Part shown: positions 21,132 to 32,910 of the stretch, in pieces
Layout of the letters: the number at the start of each line of letters is the position of its first letter
How positions within the stretch are numbered: the first letter of the stretch is position 1
Made by a program: the position numbers and the translations under genes
Assembly: GCA_029224185.1 (NCBI GenBank)
Contig: CM055201.1
Location: 1,433,671 to 1,497,670 of the forward strand
Reading direction: 5' to 3'
Source: Karalla daura
Taxonomy: Eukaryota > Chordata > Actinopteri > Chaetodontiformes > Leiognathidae
DNA: 64,000 bases
The notes under the pieces: generated by a model
Told to the model about the DNA's origin: nothing
Database searches by the model: none
The model's input: the letters and a program-made list of their open reading frames with translations, nothing else

Positions 21132-21749
21132 TGTCATGATTCTGTGTTTGTGTTCTTGTCTGTTCTGTCTGGACCCCTCCTCTCCTTGTCAGGTGTCTCA
21201 CTGTTCTCCTCCTATCAGCTGGCAGCTATCCTCAATCAACCTAGTATTTAGTGTCTCCTGTGTCAGCGGTTAGCTGCCAGATCGTCGCTTGCAACCCTCC
21301 GTGCTCATTGTCCTGATCCCTGCCTTGCTCCTAGTTCCTGCGTCCTGTTTCTCCTTGCTATTTTCCTGGGTTGGTTTCCCTTTCAGCCAGTTTTTGTGTT
21401 TTTGGTTTTTGTGAGTATTTGCGTGCTACTTTGTGTTCTGGGTTCTTGGTGTTTCCTGTTTGAAAACCTTGTTCTTTTGTTGCTATTTTTAGCTCTAGTT
21501 TTGTTTCAGTAGTTAGTTAGTTCTTTCCCTGTGGAGGTCGTTACCCCAGGTTGATAGTTAGTTAGTTCTTTTTTCCCTGTGGAGGCCTGATGCTCCAGGT
21601 GATTGTTTTGTTTGTTTGTTAGTGCTTAGTGTTGCTTTGTTTCTTTTCCTGCTGAGGCTTTGCCCCAGGATCTTTTGGTTGTTACTTTTAATAAACTGAG
21701 TTTTTCCACATTCTGAGTGTGCACATGGGTCTTACTGCGAATCCTGACA
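21132..21749 (+). mobile_element. solo LTR (family 2) with CATCC target duplication
   Basis: A 618-bp segment starts TGTCATGATTCTG and ends GAATCCTGACA, bounded by CATCC at 21127-21131 and 21750-21754. An AATAAA signal (in TTTTAATAAACTGAG) is near 21690. It also contains two tandem copies of a TAGTTAGTTAGTTCTTT...CCCTGTGGAGG motif at about 21510-21600. There is no internal coding region, so it is a solo LTR. Confidence 0.85.
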
Positions 21750-22089
21750 CATCCCTAATTAGTATTTTTCACGGAGAGGTAACTGTCAAATAGTCATAAG
21801 AGATTCTCCAGATAGCACTTCTGTGATCTGGTGTTCAAATCACTGAACTCCATTGATTCAGTGGTGGTTGCTGCTATAATGGAAAGTTTAATACATTATG
21901 CTGCATTAATGTCTCGTGCCGTAAACTTTCTAAACATGAATGACAATTAGTCTATTGTTGTAACCGCACCTGCATCACACCACCTCCACTACAAGACCTC
22001 TCGAGGCAACATGCCCTGTGCTATCACCACAGGAAAGAACAGGGCATCCAAGGCCGAGGAAGAGAGGATGATACAGCAGGCTAATTGGA

Positions 22090-22360
22090 TGCATGAAAGA
22101 AGCTCTTTCATGCATTATATCTGTGGAATGACTCAACAAATGATCTCACCTTCTTGCTTCTCACTACTGTAACCAATGTTGGTTGACTGTATAAAGAAAT
22201 GCAAAGAGAGGAGCAAGGGGGGCAGTCACACTCAGCTTGACACTGTGCAGGCTGCTGTGACTGTCTCTCTCCAGCGATATTACAATAAAGCTTGAGCACT
22301 ACAATTACATCAAGGCCTTAGTGAATCTTTTGCTCTTGCCCGAGATTTTCACGACACTAC
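22090..22360 (+). mobile_element. possible LTR remnant
   Basis: A CTGTATAAAGAAATG TATA-like box near 22187 is followed about 95 bp later by CAATAAAGCTTGAGCAC and a segment ending TTTTCACGACA. This is the promoter, poly(A) signal and end layout of a retroviral-type LTR. I could not fix the 5' end or find a target duplication, so the call is weak. Confidence 0.35.
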
Positions 22361-24120
22361 ATACAGACCTTGCTCCCTGCTGTACTTTCCTGCCAAACAG
22401 TTGTACCACCCTGCTGCCCTGATGGCTCCTGAACAGCACATTCTGCAGCTGGCTGTTGCATCTAGAAGACATAGATACATCTGTCTTTAGTTTGTGTGTG
22501 TATTGTGTGCATATATGAATACACAAATCCTCCTTCAGCCTTAAATTGATGGTAATTGATTGATCCAGGATACCTTTTGGGTGTGGAACCCACACGTACA
22601 CTCCCTTGTCTCACCAGAAAAGGACATCTGTCCATGAAACATCTTGGGACATTTCCCAATCTAAAAATCATAGTTGCAGGTTTGATTGAAAAGCTTGTAA
22701 CTGCAATCATGTTTTGTTTTGTATGATTATTGCATGGTTTTCAAATCCTAGGAACCCTGCCATTACTTGTATTCAGCACAAAACAAAATGACTTGAATGT
22801 ATTGTGAGAGTAAAATGTATTTGTGATAGTAACAAATAATAATAATCAGAAATCATCATTTCTTTTTGATTTATGGTGCTATTCACAGACACAAACCTTT
22901 TCATATAGCTGGTTCCACTTCTTTTGTCTGGAGGCGGAACTGTTGCCCTCACCAACAGCCCAGACCCCAGCTCTGGCAAACCTTCTGAGGTGCTACAACC
23001 ACTCTGGGTCGGCCATGGTCTTGTGGGACTCGGGAGACATTGCCTTTGGTTACATAATGATTTGACATGACATAAGTGATGGGTCATGGGAGAAAAGGGT
23101 CAGACCACCAGCCATGTAATATCCCAAAAATGCATTGAAACACCACAGAACACCACAGAATGAATACAAAGACACTGATAAAAACAAACAAATTGATTGC
23201 ATTCGTGCTGTGGCCCTGAAGGTCAAAACAAAACAACAATTCAGAAAACACTACATTTCACAAAACACCTAAAACATTTCACAAAAAAAACAAAATTTCA
23301 CAAAACACTTGTCACAAAACAAAAAAAAATCACAAAACAAAACAATGTTCACAAAGCAAAACGATATTACAAAAAACACAAGACATTTCAGAAAACACAA
23401 CATTTCAGAAAACACAACGACCTTTCAGATTACGGAAAGGGTGCAGACTGGCTGACAGGCTGATGTTAATGGCTGGTTCCCTTGTCAGTCAAGAAATGAA
23501 GTCAGCTATGCGGAACTGATGACTAGTTTCCCCGTCTCCTCAGTCCTCAGTCTCTCCTCAGTCAACTCCTTCAACTGTGCTTTCAGGGTTCCAAGAGACA
23601 TTTAGATATATTGATGGGTTGAAAGCATATAAAGAATGACATTCAATTAATGTCCTTTTGTTAAATATTCTTGTGTTAACCCTGGCATTGCACCAATCGT
23701 CCCTCTCCGGACCGACGATTGAGCTCCAACTACAAATTTGGGGTTCAATTCCTAATGGGTGATACAAACAAATTAACTGTTGTCTTGTGTGGTGCATACA
23801 ACTTCATTTGAGGATCATGGTAACTGATGGTTGAGGATCTGACGTGGTACTCTTGCTACCTGGCACCCAACTAATCTCTCTCATGTCAGAGCCACTGTTA
23901 CAGATCTGTTGTGGATTTATTGGTTACTGTTTTCAGCAAGAATCTGTTGTTTAGGTGTCACATTGCCATAAGAGAAAAGTCTTTGTTTTCTGACACGCTG
24001 ACACCCTATCCACATACTTTTATTATGTTGTATTTGTTTATGAAACCATAGGACTTCATGACTGTGGAGGAATGGGTCTTAAATGTAATACTGTTATTTT
24101 TTCGTTTTATATTGACTTAA
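22360..24120. other. noncoding, with A-rich simple region
   Basis: No gene was recognised. From about 23220 to 23425 a degenerate A-rich tandem of ACATTTCACAAAACA-like units occurs. Near 23690-23770 a GGGTTCAATTCC string resembles a tRNA B box but lacks a full fold. Confidence 0.4.
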
Positions 24121-24144
24121 TTGTTTGTCTTTCTTTCTTTTCAG

Positions 24145-24270
24145 TCTGCTCCAAGGAATGGCTGGCAAACAAAAACCTGCCTAAGGCAGAACTGCAGACA
24201 AGATTAGGAAAGGCTGTGAACATTACAGAAAAAATCATGGACATTAAACAAAACAAAAAACAAAATTGAC
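24145..24270 (+). other. possible isolated exon, unrecognised
   Basis: A good acceptor (TTCTTTTCAG at about 24135-24144) precedes an open stretch of 41 codons beginning SAPRNG or, in another frame, VCSKEWLANKNLPKAELQTR. It ends with a stop after a Lys/Gln/Asn-rich tail. I do not recognise it, and with no partner exon seen it may be chance. Confidence 0.2.
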
Positions 24271-24559
24271 AGTGTAATCATGTTACATCACATTAAAGTT
24301 AATTTGTTACATCAATTCAATCTATCTGCTCTAATTAATTTGTGGCTGTTCATGATATGATTATTATTATTGCTGTTATTATATATAAAATATTATATAT
24401 TATTATATATTACATATAAAATATTCATTATTGTTTATTAATTGATATACTGTTGTGAAATCCTTCATTAGAGAATCTTTGCTAAATCAATATTTTCCTG
24501 CAACTGTTTTGGCATTCAATGTGTCAACAACACATGTATGCTTGTGCTGCTGTGGTTAG

Positions 24560-24685
24560 GGTCAACCCATGCTGGTGACCAGCATGGTGACCAGCATCCC
24601 AGCATCAAAACACAACAAAATGCTGGTTTTGTTGGCCACCAGCATATGCTGGTCTATCCTGGTATTTCTAGCAGGGATACTCCCA
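24560..24685. repeat. GCTGGT/ACCAGC-rich hairpin-forming repeat
   Basis: Many interleaved copies of CCAGCAT and ATGCTGG, including the perfect palindrome ACCAGCATATGCTGGT. The preceding 24300-24480 is AT-rich with TATATTA repeats. It probably belongs to a short interspersed element common in fish genomes, though I cannot name it. Confidence 0.6.
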
Positions 24686-24689
24686 CAAC

Positions 24690-26630
24690 AGGTGATTAGC
24701 ATGAATGACGACAATTCCAAGAAATGGTTTCAAAAGTTTAATATGAATTAGGCTTCAGGTGAGGCTTTAGGTCCATTACACATCCACAGGTGAAAACTTA
24801 ATAAGCAGAACACTGGTAGGGGTTAAATACCCGGCAAATCACTCAAGTGTACGCTTCAAGCAAAAGTTAAAACAGTGAATACCACACATTTAAAAGCTTG
24901 CACGGTATTTTATCACAGCACATAATTTGCCATACCACTTAAGGCCTGCCCTGCTCTGCTTCCCTAAGCCCAAGACCTTGGCCCTGATTGGAATGGGGAG
25001 TGAAACAGCAAGGCAAAATCAAGAACAAACAAAAAAAGAAAAAAGAAAACTAGTCCACCCCAAGGGCTCTGACCAGTCCAACTGGAGAACAGGTACATCC
25101 CTTTCCCAAACTAGAGCCACACAGAGAGTGGTGTGCACAGGCCTCACTCAGGCCCCAAACCACACACCTGGTTCCCTCTGTAGGGTGGTACAAATACCTG
25201 CCCTTAGCACCTTGCTCCTCTCCATTCCCACTCAGTTCCACCTGCTACATGTGGAAAACCTTTGCCCCATTACATTCCCCGACTTAATAAAGAACTTCCC
25301 ATCAGCCATAGTCTGACTCAGTTTCAAATACCAATAGTGTTAATAATCACTTAAAAAAAAGCACTTATGGTTTGAAAAGCCATATCATGAAGGTTAATGG
25401 CCAAATTATGAAGGTTACACTGGCTACAGTGTACATGCAGTTCTTTGTCCTCCTTTGCACACTAACAGTAGAACTCAAGTCATCCCATTCTACTTGCTCC
25501 TATTTTACTGCATATGTCACAGTCACTTGCATGGAATTCATGAAATGTAGATGCACTGTAAATACAATGAATGCTTTTGCTCTTTGCAGTTGTTAAAGTC
25601 ATTCATGAGTAGATGAAGCAGGCCTCACTCATTTCAGGGATTTATTGTTTTTTAATGAAAGCATGTTGAGAAAAAGATCTATAGTATGAAACTGTTCCTG
25701 TAACAAGACAGCCGTAACACAGCACAATGGAAATTTACCTATTTACATCCTTGGAAGTCTTGTATTTTCATCTCAGAACATCAACACAAGAAAATATAGT
25801 CTTGTCAAAAATATTCTTCTTTAACTGCACAGTTATTCAGAGTTATAGAGAGATACCTTGATTCCTCTTGGACATTCTTTCAGTTACACTGAAAATTAAA
25901 TTCACAGTAAAAATTAAATTGAGAATCAAAATAGTGCACACAAAGCAAAAAAGGATTAACTCTAAACTGACACACTCTATTACTCTATTATTATACTCTC
26001 TATCACACTATTGCTCAATAAAAACAGTAGACGATGATGATGATGACAACGACAACAGATGGTTGATTGCTCTGCAGTTGACAGCTGCTGGCCCTGCTTC
26101 CTTAGCCTCTCTGTGGGGAGCAGTAAGAGGGACAGAGAGATAGTCAAATCAGGGAAGAAATTCATTTGACAAATTCACTTTCTAAGCAGAGCTTGTGCCA
26201 GGAAGTGCTGATTTCACCTCCTCCTCAGAGGTAAGGGGCGGCACTATAGCAAACCTTAAGAGCACCTGTGAGCCAAGGTGTGGTGATTGTGCAGACGGCA
26301 GCAGGGAGGAGAAGACTGCAGAAGCGTGTTGAGCAGCAAACCCACAAATATATCTTGAAAAGGAGCTACAAGCCAGCAAGGACCTAAAGCGCTTCCAGAA
26401 AATGTGAAAAGGCTGGCAGAGATCCTTTAACTCAGCACTTTGGAGCATGCTGAACTGGTCTGGCGATCCTACAGATAAGTGTCTGCGCATCAGTCTCCCG
26501 GCTTCTTTTCCCCTCTCACTCCTGTTCATATCCTCTCTCGGACCCCGCTAACCCTCTCCCTTTACCCCATTCTTCATCTGCCTCTCACACACACACGCAC
26601 GCACGCGCACACTGCGACTCTGTAAAAGCC
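24690..26630. other. noncoding, no gene seen
   Basis: Open frames here (for example plus 24927-25316 and minus 26182-26529) show no family similarity that I can recognise and no convincing splice context. Confidence 0.4.
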
Positions 26631-26636
26631 ATTAAT

Positions 26637-26760
26637 TTGGAGGAGAGTTGCTGCAAAGCAAAACAAGGCTCATTCTACGTTTCACACTGGGCAGAGGGTG
26701 TCAGGCTTTCAAAGGTACTTTTCTCGCTCTTTGAAGCGCTCTGGACACAATCTTCAAAAT
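26637..26760 (+). repeat. inverted-repeat partner of 19752-19882, exon-like
   Basis: This is nearly the reverse complement of the earlier copy and again reads EESCCKAKQGSFYVSHWAEG, then VRLSK and a possible donor (CAAAG|GTACTT). An (AT)n microsatellite (26763-26795) follows directly and abuts the Tc1-like element. Confidence 0.6.
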
Positions 26761-26762
26761 AT

Positions 26763-26795
<33 letters not shown>

Positions 26796-26798
<3 letters not shown>

Positions 26799-27986
26799 TC
26801 ACCGGCCACTTTATTAGGTACACCATGCTAGTAACGGGTTGGACCCCCTTTTGCCTTCAGAACTGTCTCAATTCTTCGTGGCATAGATTCAACAAGATGC
26901 TGGAAGCATTCCTCAGAGAGTTTGGTCCATATTGACATGATGGCATCACACAGTTGGCGCAGATTTGTCGGCTGCACATCCATGATGCGAATCTCCCATT
27001 CCACCGCATCCCAAAGATGCTCTATTGGATTGAGATCTGGTGACTGTGGAGGCCATTTGAGTACAGTGAACTCATTGTCATGTTCAAGAAACCAGTCTGA
27101 GATGATTCCAGCTTTATGACATGGCGCATTATCCTGCTGAAAGTAGCCATCAGAGGTTGGGTACATTGTGATCATAAAGGGATGGACATGGTCAGCAACA
27201 ATACTCAGGTAGGCTGTGGCATTGCAACAATGCTCAATTGGTACCAAGGGGCCCAAAGAGTGCCAAGAAAATATTCCCCACACCATTACACCACCACCAC
27301 CAGCCTGAACCGTTGATACAAGGCAGGATGGATCCATGCTTTCATGTTGTTGATGCCAAATTCTGACCCTACCATCCGAATGTCGCAGCAGATATCGAGA
27401 CTCATCAGACCAGGCAACGTTTTTCCAATCTTCTATTGTCCAATTTCGATGAGCTTGTGCAAATTGTAGCCTCAGTTTCCTGTTCTTAGCTGAAAGGAGT
27501 GGCACCCGGCGTGGTCTTCTGCTGCTGTAGCCCATCTGCCTCAAAGTTTGACATGCTGTGCGTTCAGAGATGCTCTTCTGCCTACCTTGGTTGTAACGGG
27601 TGGTTATTTGAGTCACTGTTGCCTTTCTATCAGCTCGAACCAGTCTGGCCATTCTCCTCTGACCTCTGGCATCAACAAGGCATTTCCGCCCACAGAACTG
27701 CCGCTCACTGGACCATTCTCTGTAAACCCTAGAGATGGTTGTGCGTGAAAATCCCAGTAGATCAGCAGTTTGTGAAATACTCAGACCAGCCCTTCTGGCA
27801 CCAACAACAAAGTCACTCAAATCACTTTTCTTCGCCATACTGATGCTCGGTTTGAACTGCAGGAGATTGTCTTGACCATGTCTGCATGCCAAAATGCACT
27901 GAGTTTCCGCCATGTGATTGGCTGATTAGAAATTAAATGTTGGCGAGCAGTTGGACAGGTGTACCTAATAAAGTGGCCGGTGAGTG
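26796..27986 (-). mobile_element. Tc1-like DNA transposon, near full length
   Basis: About 1.19 kb with terminal inverted repeats beginning CTCACCGGCCACTTTATTAG. The right end is complete (CACTCACC) and flanked by TA. The left end has lost or mutated the first two bases. It carries one long transposase frame on the minus strand. Two internally deleted copies of the same family are at 41877-42679 and 57772-58695. Confidence 0.92.
26828..27913 (-). CDS. Tc1/mariner transposase, DD36E type, 361 codons
   Basis: The frame has an N-terminal helix-turn-helix region (SISQTADLLGFSRTTISRVY) and a second (RQMGYSSRRPRRVPLL). The catalytic domain has D in AWSDES, D in YFQQDNAPCH and E in NPIEHLW. I count 36 residues between the last two, so it is DD36E rather than the DD34E of classic Tc1. 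DD36E fits the family described in animals as Incomer. Compared with the two other copies, it lacks four residues (E-R/H-G-M) after DLSDF and about six residues (near KKEKI) before SSERQFCG. Both are in-frame deletions in the DNA-binding region, so activity is doubtful although the frame is open. The start could instead be the internal MAKKSD. Confidence 0.9.
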   Translation of the reverse strand: MAETQCILACRHGQDNLLQFKPSISMAKKSDLSDFVVGARRAGLSISQTADLLGFSRTTISRVYREWSSERQFCGRKCLVDARGQRRMARLVRADRKATVTQITTRYNQGRQKSISERTACQTLRQMGYSSRRPRRVPLLSAKNRKLRLQFAQAHRNWTIEDWKNVAWSDESRYLLRHSDGRVRIWHQQHESMDPSCLVSTVQAGGGGVMVWGIFSWHSLGPLVPIEHCCNATAYLSIVADHVHPFMITMYPTSDGYFQQDNAPCHKAGIISDWFLEHDNEFTVLKWPPQSPDLNPIEHLWDAVEWEIRIMDVQPTNLRQLCDAIMSIWTKLSEECFQHLVESMPRRIETVLKAKGGPTRY

Positions 27987-28029
27987 TATATGTGTTTATG
28001 TATATGTGTGTATATAATCTTTAACAGGT

Positions 28030-28244
28030 TGCTGGATGCTCTTGTCTGGCACCCAACCATATTAAGGAAATGTTCTGTTTTCAGCCCTACGCTACAAGAT
28101 CAAGTGGAACAGATGGTTGTGATACTGTTACCATACTGGAGTGTGTCACTCAGTGATGAGATGGAAGAATGGATGGACTCCATTCAAGGTGATCTCCATC
28201 CAACTCCTTGGGTTAGGGCAATGATCAGGTTCCTGGTTGGCTGA
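28030..28244 (+). other. open stretch, unrecognised
   Basis: A 70-codon open run (RLLDALVWHPTILRKC, then MVVILLPYWSVSLSDEMEEW) follows a possible acceptor AACAG. It resembles coding sequence in composition, but I recognise no family and see no second exon. Confidence 0.2.
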
Positions 28245-28786
28245 CCGTCTTCCTGGTCTGGTGCATTTACATGCATACATCTCAAAAACCTCATCTGTGT
28301 AGAAACAGAGCAGTTACTATCTTGAATCATCAACATTATAACCAATGTCATATGAATAAATCACTTTAAAACAAAGAGAGCTGATGCTTAACCTTTGACG
28401 GTTTCTCTAAACATGGAATGTCTGATCCCATCTCATCACTTCACCTCACAAATTATTAGCCTTTAATGCCATGACCTGTGATTTTAAACATACGCATCAA
28501 TTGAAAATAACATTCATTTCCATTTTTACTATAAAGCTAAAGGACTTAACCTTTTACGAAAAAAATGTTTCAACTTGTATGACTTGCAAAACCTGCAAAA
28601 CCATGTATGCTATTACCATACATGTTTCAAAACTGTAGGCTCTAGTACAAATGGTACGTAGTATAGCCATATTCATCCTTAATAAAAGCATCACAAATCG
28701 AACAAAAATGACGAAAAGGGCTCTAAATTTCCAGTTATCGTTTCATATAAGATTTGTGAACTTAATTGCAGGGTAAATAACATACG

Positions 28787-28790
<4 letters not shown>

Positions 28791-28857
<67 letters not shown>
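28791..28857. repeat. (CA)n microsatellite
   Basis: Thirty-three CA units. The flanking 28250-29040 is AT-rich and noncoding. Confidence 0.95.
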
Positions 28858-28859
<2 letters not shown>

Positions 28860-29039
28860 CATACATATCTCTTACATATCTTATCCTTCCGATTGACTCC
28901 CAATTTCTACTTGCTACAAAAGAGAATGTGCAGCATCACATTAGCATGGTACCTGGGTCTGCAGGCTGCAGCACAAGCTAACGGCGCTAGCTGCGTTAGC
29001 ATAATTACGTAACTCACCAAGACGTCGATGAACACAAGA

Positions 29040-29310
29040 GACAGATATGCAGCGCGAGACATCTGGTCTCGCTAGTCGCATCCATTATCTTCTTCATTGC
29101 TGTGAATGGGCAGCAACAACAACGCTGAAGTTGAAGTTGAAGTTGGCGTTGGATATAGCACTACGACGTCCCAGCCGGGCGGGGCTTACCGTAGAGGTGC
29201 GTCCCACCCCGGATGTGCCGGTGTTACACAACAAGGATCCCCTCGGAGAATTCTAGATTGCGCCACCATTTCAGAGACGGCCATTTCAGACAAAGTGGAG
29301 ACAGGAGGTA
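29040..29310 (+). promoter_or_regulatory. candidate CpG-rich 5' exon/promoter for the mdm2-like gene
   Basis: The base composition rises here and CpG is frequent. The block ends at GACAGGAG|GTAAGT (about 29308), a strong splice donor facing the mdm2-like gene whose ATG exon is 1.2 kb downstream. Mdm2 genes normally have noncoding first exons. The link is inferred from position only. A run of GGCTAA/GCTAG motifs follows at 29580-29660. Confidence 0.35.
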
Positions 29311-30499
29311 AGTTCAGTAATAGATATGAGTTCAGCATCTGCGCTATAACGCTCAAATAATATCACAGTTCGCTGAAATAGTTGATTAAAACATGTACAT
29401 GCAAACCCATTCATCGGCAGCTAACTCTTTGCTACTGTTAACAAATGAAAACTTGATAGCTTGATAGCTAGAGTCCAGACTGTAGAATATAGAGGAAATA
29501 AGACTTTCTTACAAGTCGCCGTCATATGTTTATTAAAATAAACATTAAAAAGTGAATTAACAGCAGCCTGATGTGAGTAGCGCTGCTAGAGCTAGCGCCA
29601 GCCTAGCTAATTGGCTAACATGCTAAAAGGGCTAAACGGGCTAATTGGCTGGTCAAGTCCTTGGCGTGCACAGTGGCCTGAGCCGATCATGACGTCAATA
29701 GGACGTGGTAGGTTGGTGAGTAGGGGTTGGGGGGTTGACCTGAAGTCCACTCTCTGTGCCTCGCAAAGCCATCCACAAGGCAGTCTATTACGATGGTAAT
29801 AACCAAAATAATAAGTTGAGTGTGGTTGCAACTTTTTCTCTCTCTCTCTCATTCTATTGAAATGGAGTCATGGTCAGCAGATGTGCGGGTTATTCTCCAT
29901 ACAGATGTATTAACGGGCTCTTCAGCAGCCCTCCTCCTTTAGCTAGGTTTTGCACACAATGGGCTGCTGGTACTTGAAATCATCTATTGCTAAACTTGGG
30001 CAGTAACACTAATTAATCATTCATTTTTATCAGTTAGTTGCATCACTTTTTATGTTATATGGCTACGAGTGATTCCAAGAGGATGAAATTTACAAAATGA
30101 CACAAGTTCTCTGAAACCTATTTTCAGGGGTTAGACATAACAGCAGAGTTCATCTCATTCATTTTTCAACTGTTACATTACATGGCATATGAGAGGAAAG
30201 CAAGAAAAGTGTGAATGTGCCATAATATATCCAGCAATATGTGAATGTCTGGTCCTGTCAGTATTCCAAAACAGTTTTAGGAATTGGATTTAGCTTCTCA
30301 GATGACTGAAAGGTATCTGCTGTATATTGTAATAAAACCCTGTTTTTGTGAATATTGAGCTATCTCCTCCAAGCCTGGGGATATTCATATGACTTTATGT
30401 TGAGCACATCTTCGGTGCCTCACTGACTAATGCCAGGTGCAAACAGGAGCAGAGTAAATAGGAAATGTCTCTTTCTGGAAAGGAACCAACAGCTTCACC

Positions 30500-32910
30500 A
30501 TGTCAGCTGACAGAGAGACCAGCAGCAGCAGCACTGCAGCCAACAACACACTGGTGGGTGCTACACTTCTTCTGTGGCTGTTCATAGATCATACATGTCT
30601 TATATTTGATTCATTTCCCCTCTGTTTGCTAACATTTTAGGTCAGACCAAAGGCACAGCTCCAGACTTTGCTGCAACAGGGTGGAGCTAGTAAAGATGTT
30701 CTCTCCTTGAAAGAGGTAACAATTGAGATGTAATTTTTCTGTTCATGTTTCATGCTACAAAGAGGCGCTGTTTGTTGACAGCATGTTGCATTGCTGCTCA
30801 CAGGTGATGTTCTACCTGGGTCAGTACATCACCCAGAAGAAGATGTATGACCAGAGGCAGCAGGACATCATCTACTGCTCCCAGGACACTCTGGGCCAGT
30901 TGCTGGGAGTGGACAGCTTCTCTGTTAAGGAGCCACGGTAAGACAGAGATTGATTTAGACTTAGACTTCAACTTTCTTTTATTTTTCCCTTTGGGATGCT
31001 CCCTCAGGGAAATGTACATTTCCAGTAGTGTTTGTGAACAACAGAACAATATGAATTACAATAGAATCTTTGAGATATTATATAAATAATATATGCATGA
31101 GAAAATAAATGAAACGATTTCAACAGGGGTAAGAGGTAATAATCAGCAAATAGTGAAGTAATAGTAAAGTAGTAAGAAAACAGTAAATGCATATAATGAA
31201 TAAATAGTAAAGTAAATATATAATATAATAGTATACTAAAATAGATAGTAATTAGCATATGTATTACATTACATTTCCCGTCACATAAAAAATTCTATAA
31301 ACTATATATGAGTAAACAATACTCAATAAATTAATGATAAACAGAGAAAATGTACATTAATGACAAACAGAATATTTAAAATATATTCTTATATTGTATA
31401 TATTCATATTCATGTATTCATTAATGTATACAAGAATCAATCAATATACGATAAGGTTTATGATAAACAGTGTAAAATAATAATCAGAAGATAATAGTAA
31501 AGATCTTGTAATAAATGGTAATTCTAATGAACAGAAATACCTGTTTTTAAATTAAATCCACTGTAGTTGTTAGTGGACATTTCACACAGTTCACATTCCA
31601 CACATTGGCTAGCACTCCTTAGCATTTGGTTATACATACAGTATTAAAGGAAATTGATCATTGTATTCTTTTTTTTTCAGAGTTTTATTTACTATGATCG
31701 CAAAGAATGTAGTGCGAGTAAATGGCCAAGGTGCGTCGACTCTTCTTCTTTGGCTCAGTCCCAATTGCATTTGCAGAAAGCCACATTTTGTGAATTTCAT
31801 TCTTTTCACTTTCTCTTTCTCTAGAATCACCAGCAAGATCAAGTGAAGCTCCCAGGACCGGACAGACAGATGGAGAGACAGAGGTAACTGAGAGACTGAG
31901 ACACACACACACACACACACGCACAGGCCTACACATGTTGGTTTAGAGCTCATCAGATTTAGCAGTGGCTATTTGAGCACCAACTGAAATGCACCCATTT
32001 ACAGTTCCACCTCAAGCAAAGTTTTCCAATTTAATATCACAATCCAAAGAGCTGAGGCCAGCTGAAAAACCCTGGAGGTGATGTTTCTAATGTTGTAATG
32101 TATGGGAAAAGAGAGAAGTGAGCCAAGAGGAGCAAGAGGAAGGTAGCCAATCATTCGACTCGCACAGCTTGGTGATTGATTGTTTGAATTGTTGTATTGG
32201 ATTATAACTTTGTGTGTGTGTGTGTTTAGTCGGGGTGGTCAGAGTTCCCAGTTGCAGCTTCAGCCTCGGACAGTGGCGACTTCAGCGAGGAATTTGAAGT
32301 GGAGTCCGTTGACACGGACGACTACGATGACGATGAGGTGTCGCTGTCTGCAGACGACCAGGTACACAGTGAAGGAAATAAGAGGCCGCAACTACAAGAC
32401 TGGGAAAAAAATCCTTTCAAACGGGAAAATAACCTTGACTGTGTGGCACCCACAGGAATACGACGTCTCCGTCTACGAGGCAGAGGAGGACGACTTCTTT
32501 GATGAAGACGCGGAGATCACCGACACTGTGAGTTTTGCGCTCCCTACAGGAATACACAGGCTACACCAGACACCTGTTGGCCCCTCCAGCCTTCATCCTC
32601 CTTGTCCTCCTCCTCCTCTCAGAGGACCATCTGGACTCCAGACCCCCAGCCCTCCTCCTCGCTGGCCGCCCACGCAGACCCTCTGCCCGAGCTGGACCGC
32701 AGCGTGTCGGCGGACTGGAGGCTGCCGGACTCGTGCCTGGACCCCTGCATCATCTGCCTGTCCCGGCCCAAGAACGGCTGCATCATGCACGGGCACACCG
32801 GACACCTCATGTCCTGCTATGAGTGTGCCACAAAGCTGAAGGAGAGCAACATGCCGTGTCCAATGTGCCGGCTGCCCATCCAGTCTGTCATCCTCACCTA
32901 CATCAGCTAA
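30500..32910 (+). CDS. mdm2: mdm2-like E3 ubiquitin ligase, 8 coding exons, no zinc finger
   Basis: Exons: 30500-30553, 30641-30715, 30804-30937, 31681-31730, 31825-31883, 32230-32361, 32456-32527, 32623-32910. They join in phase and give about 287 codons, against 491 in human MDM2. The N-terminal p53-binding domain (VMFYLGQYI, YCSQDTLGQLLGV, SFSVKEPR) is preserved. An acidic region (FEVESVDTDDYDDDEVS, YEAEEDDFFDEDAEI) follows. The C-terminal RING keeps all Cys/His ligands (CIICLSRPKNGC, HGHTGH, CPMC) and ends LTYIS. RPKNGC and HGHTGHLM mark it as MDM2 rather than MDM4. The RanBP2-type zinc finger and the central basic region are missing, and the RING's basic nucleolar signal (KKLKKRNK in human) is TKLKESNM. 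The ATG has A at -3. Mdm2 ubiquitinates p53. Confidence 0.9.

Noticed and set aside
32180..32839. A 219-codon plus-strand frame across the mdm2 locus
   Set aside because: It reads introns and the wrong frame of exons 6 and 8. The spliced model matches the acidic and RING regions of Mdm2 exactly, and this frame does not.
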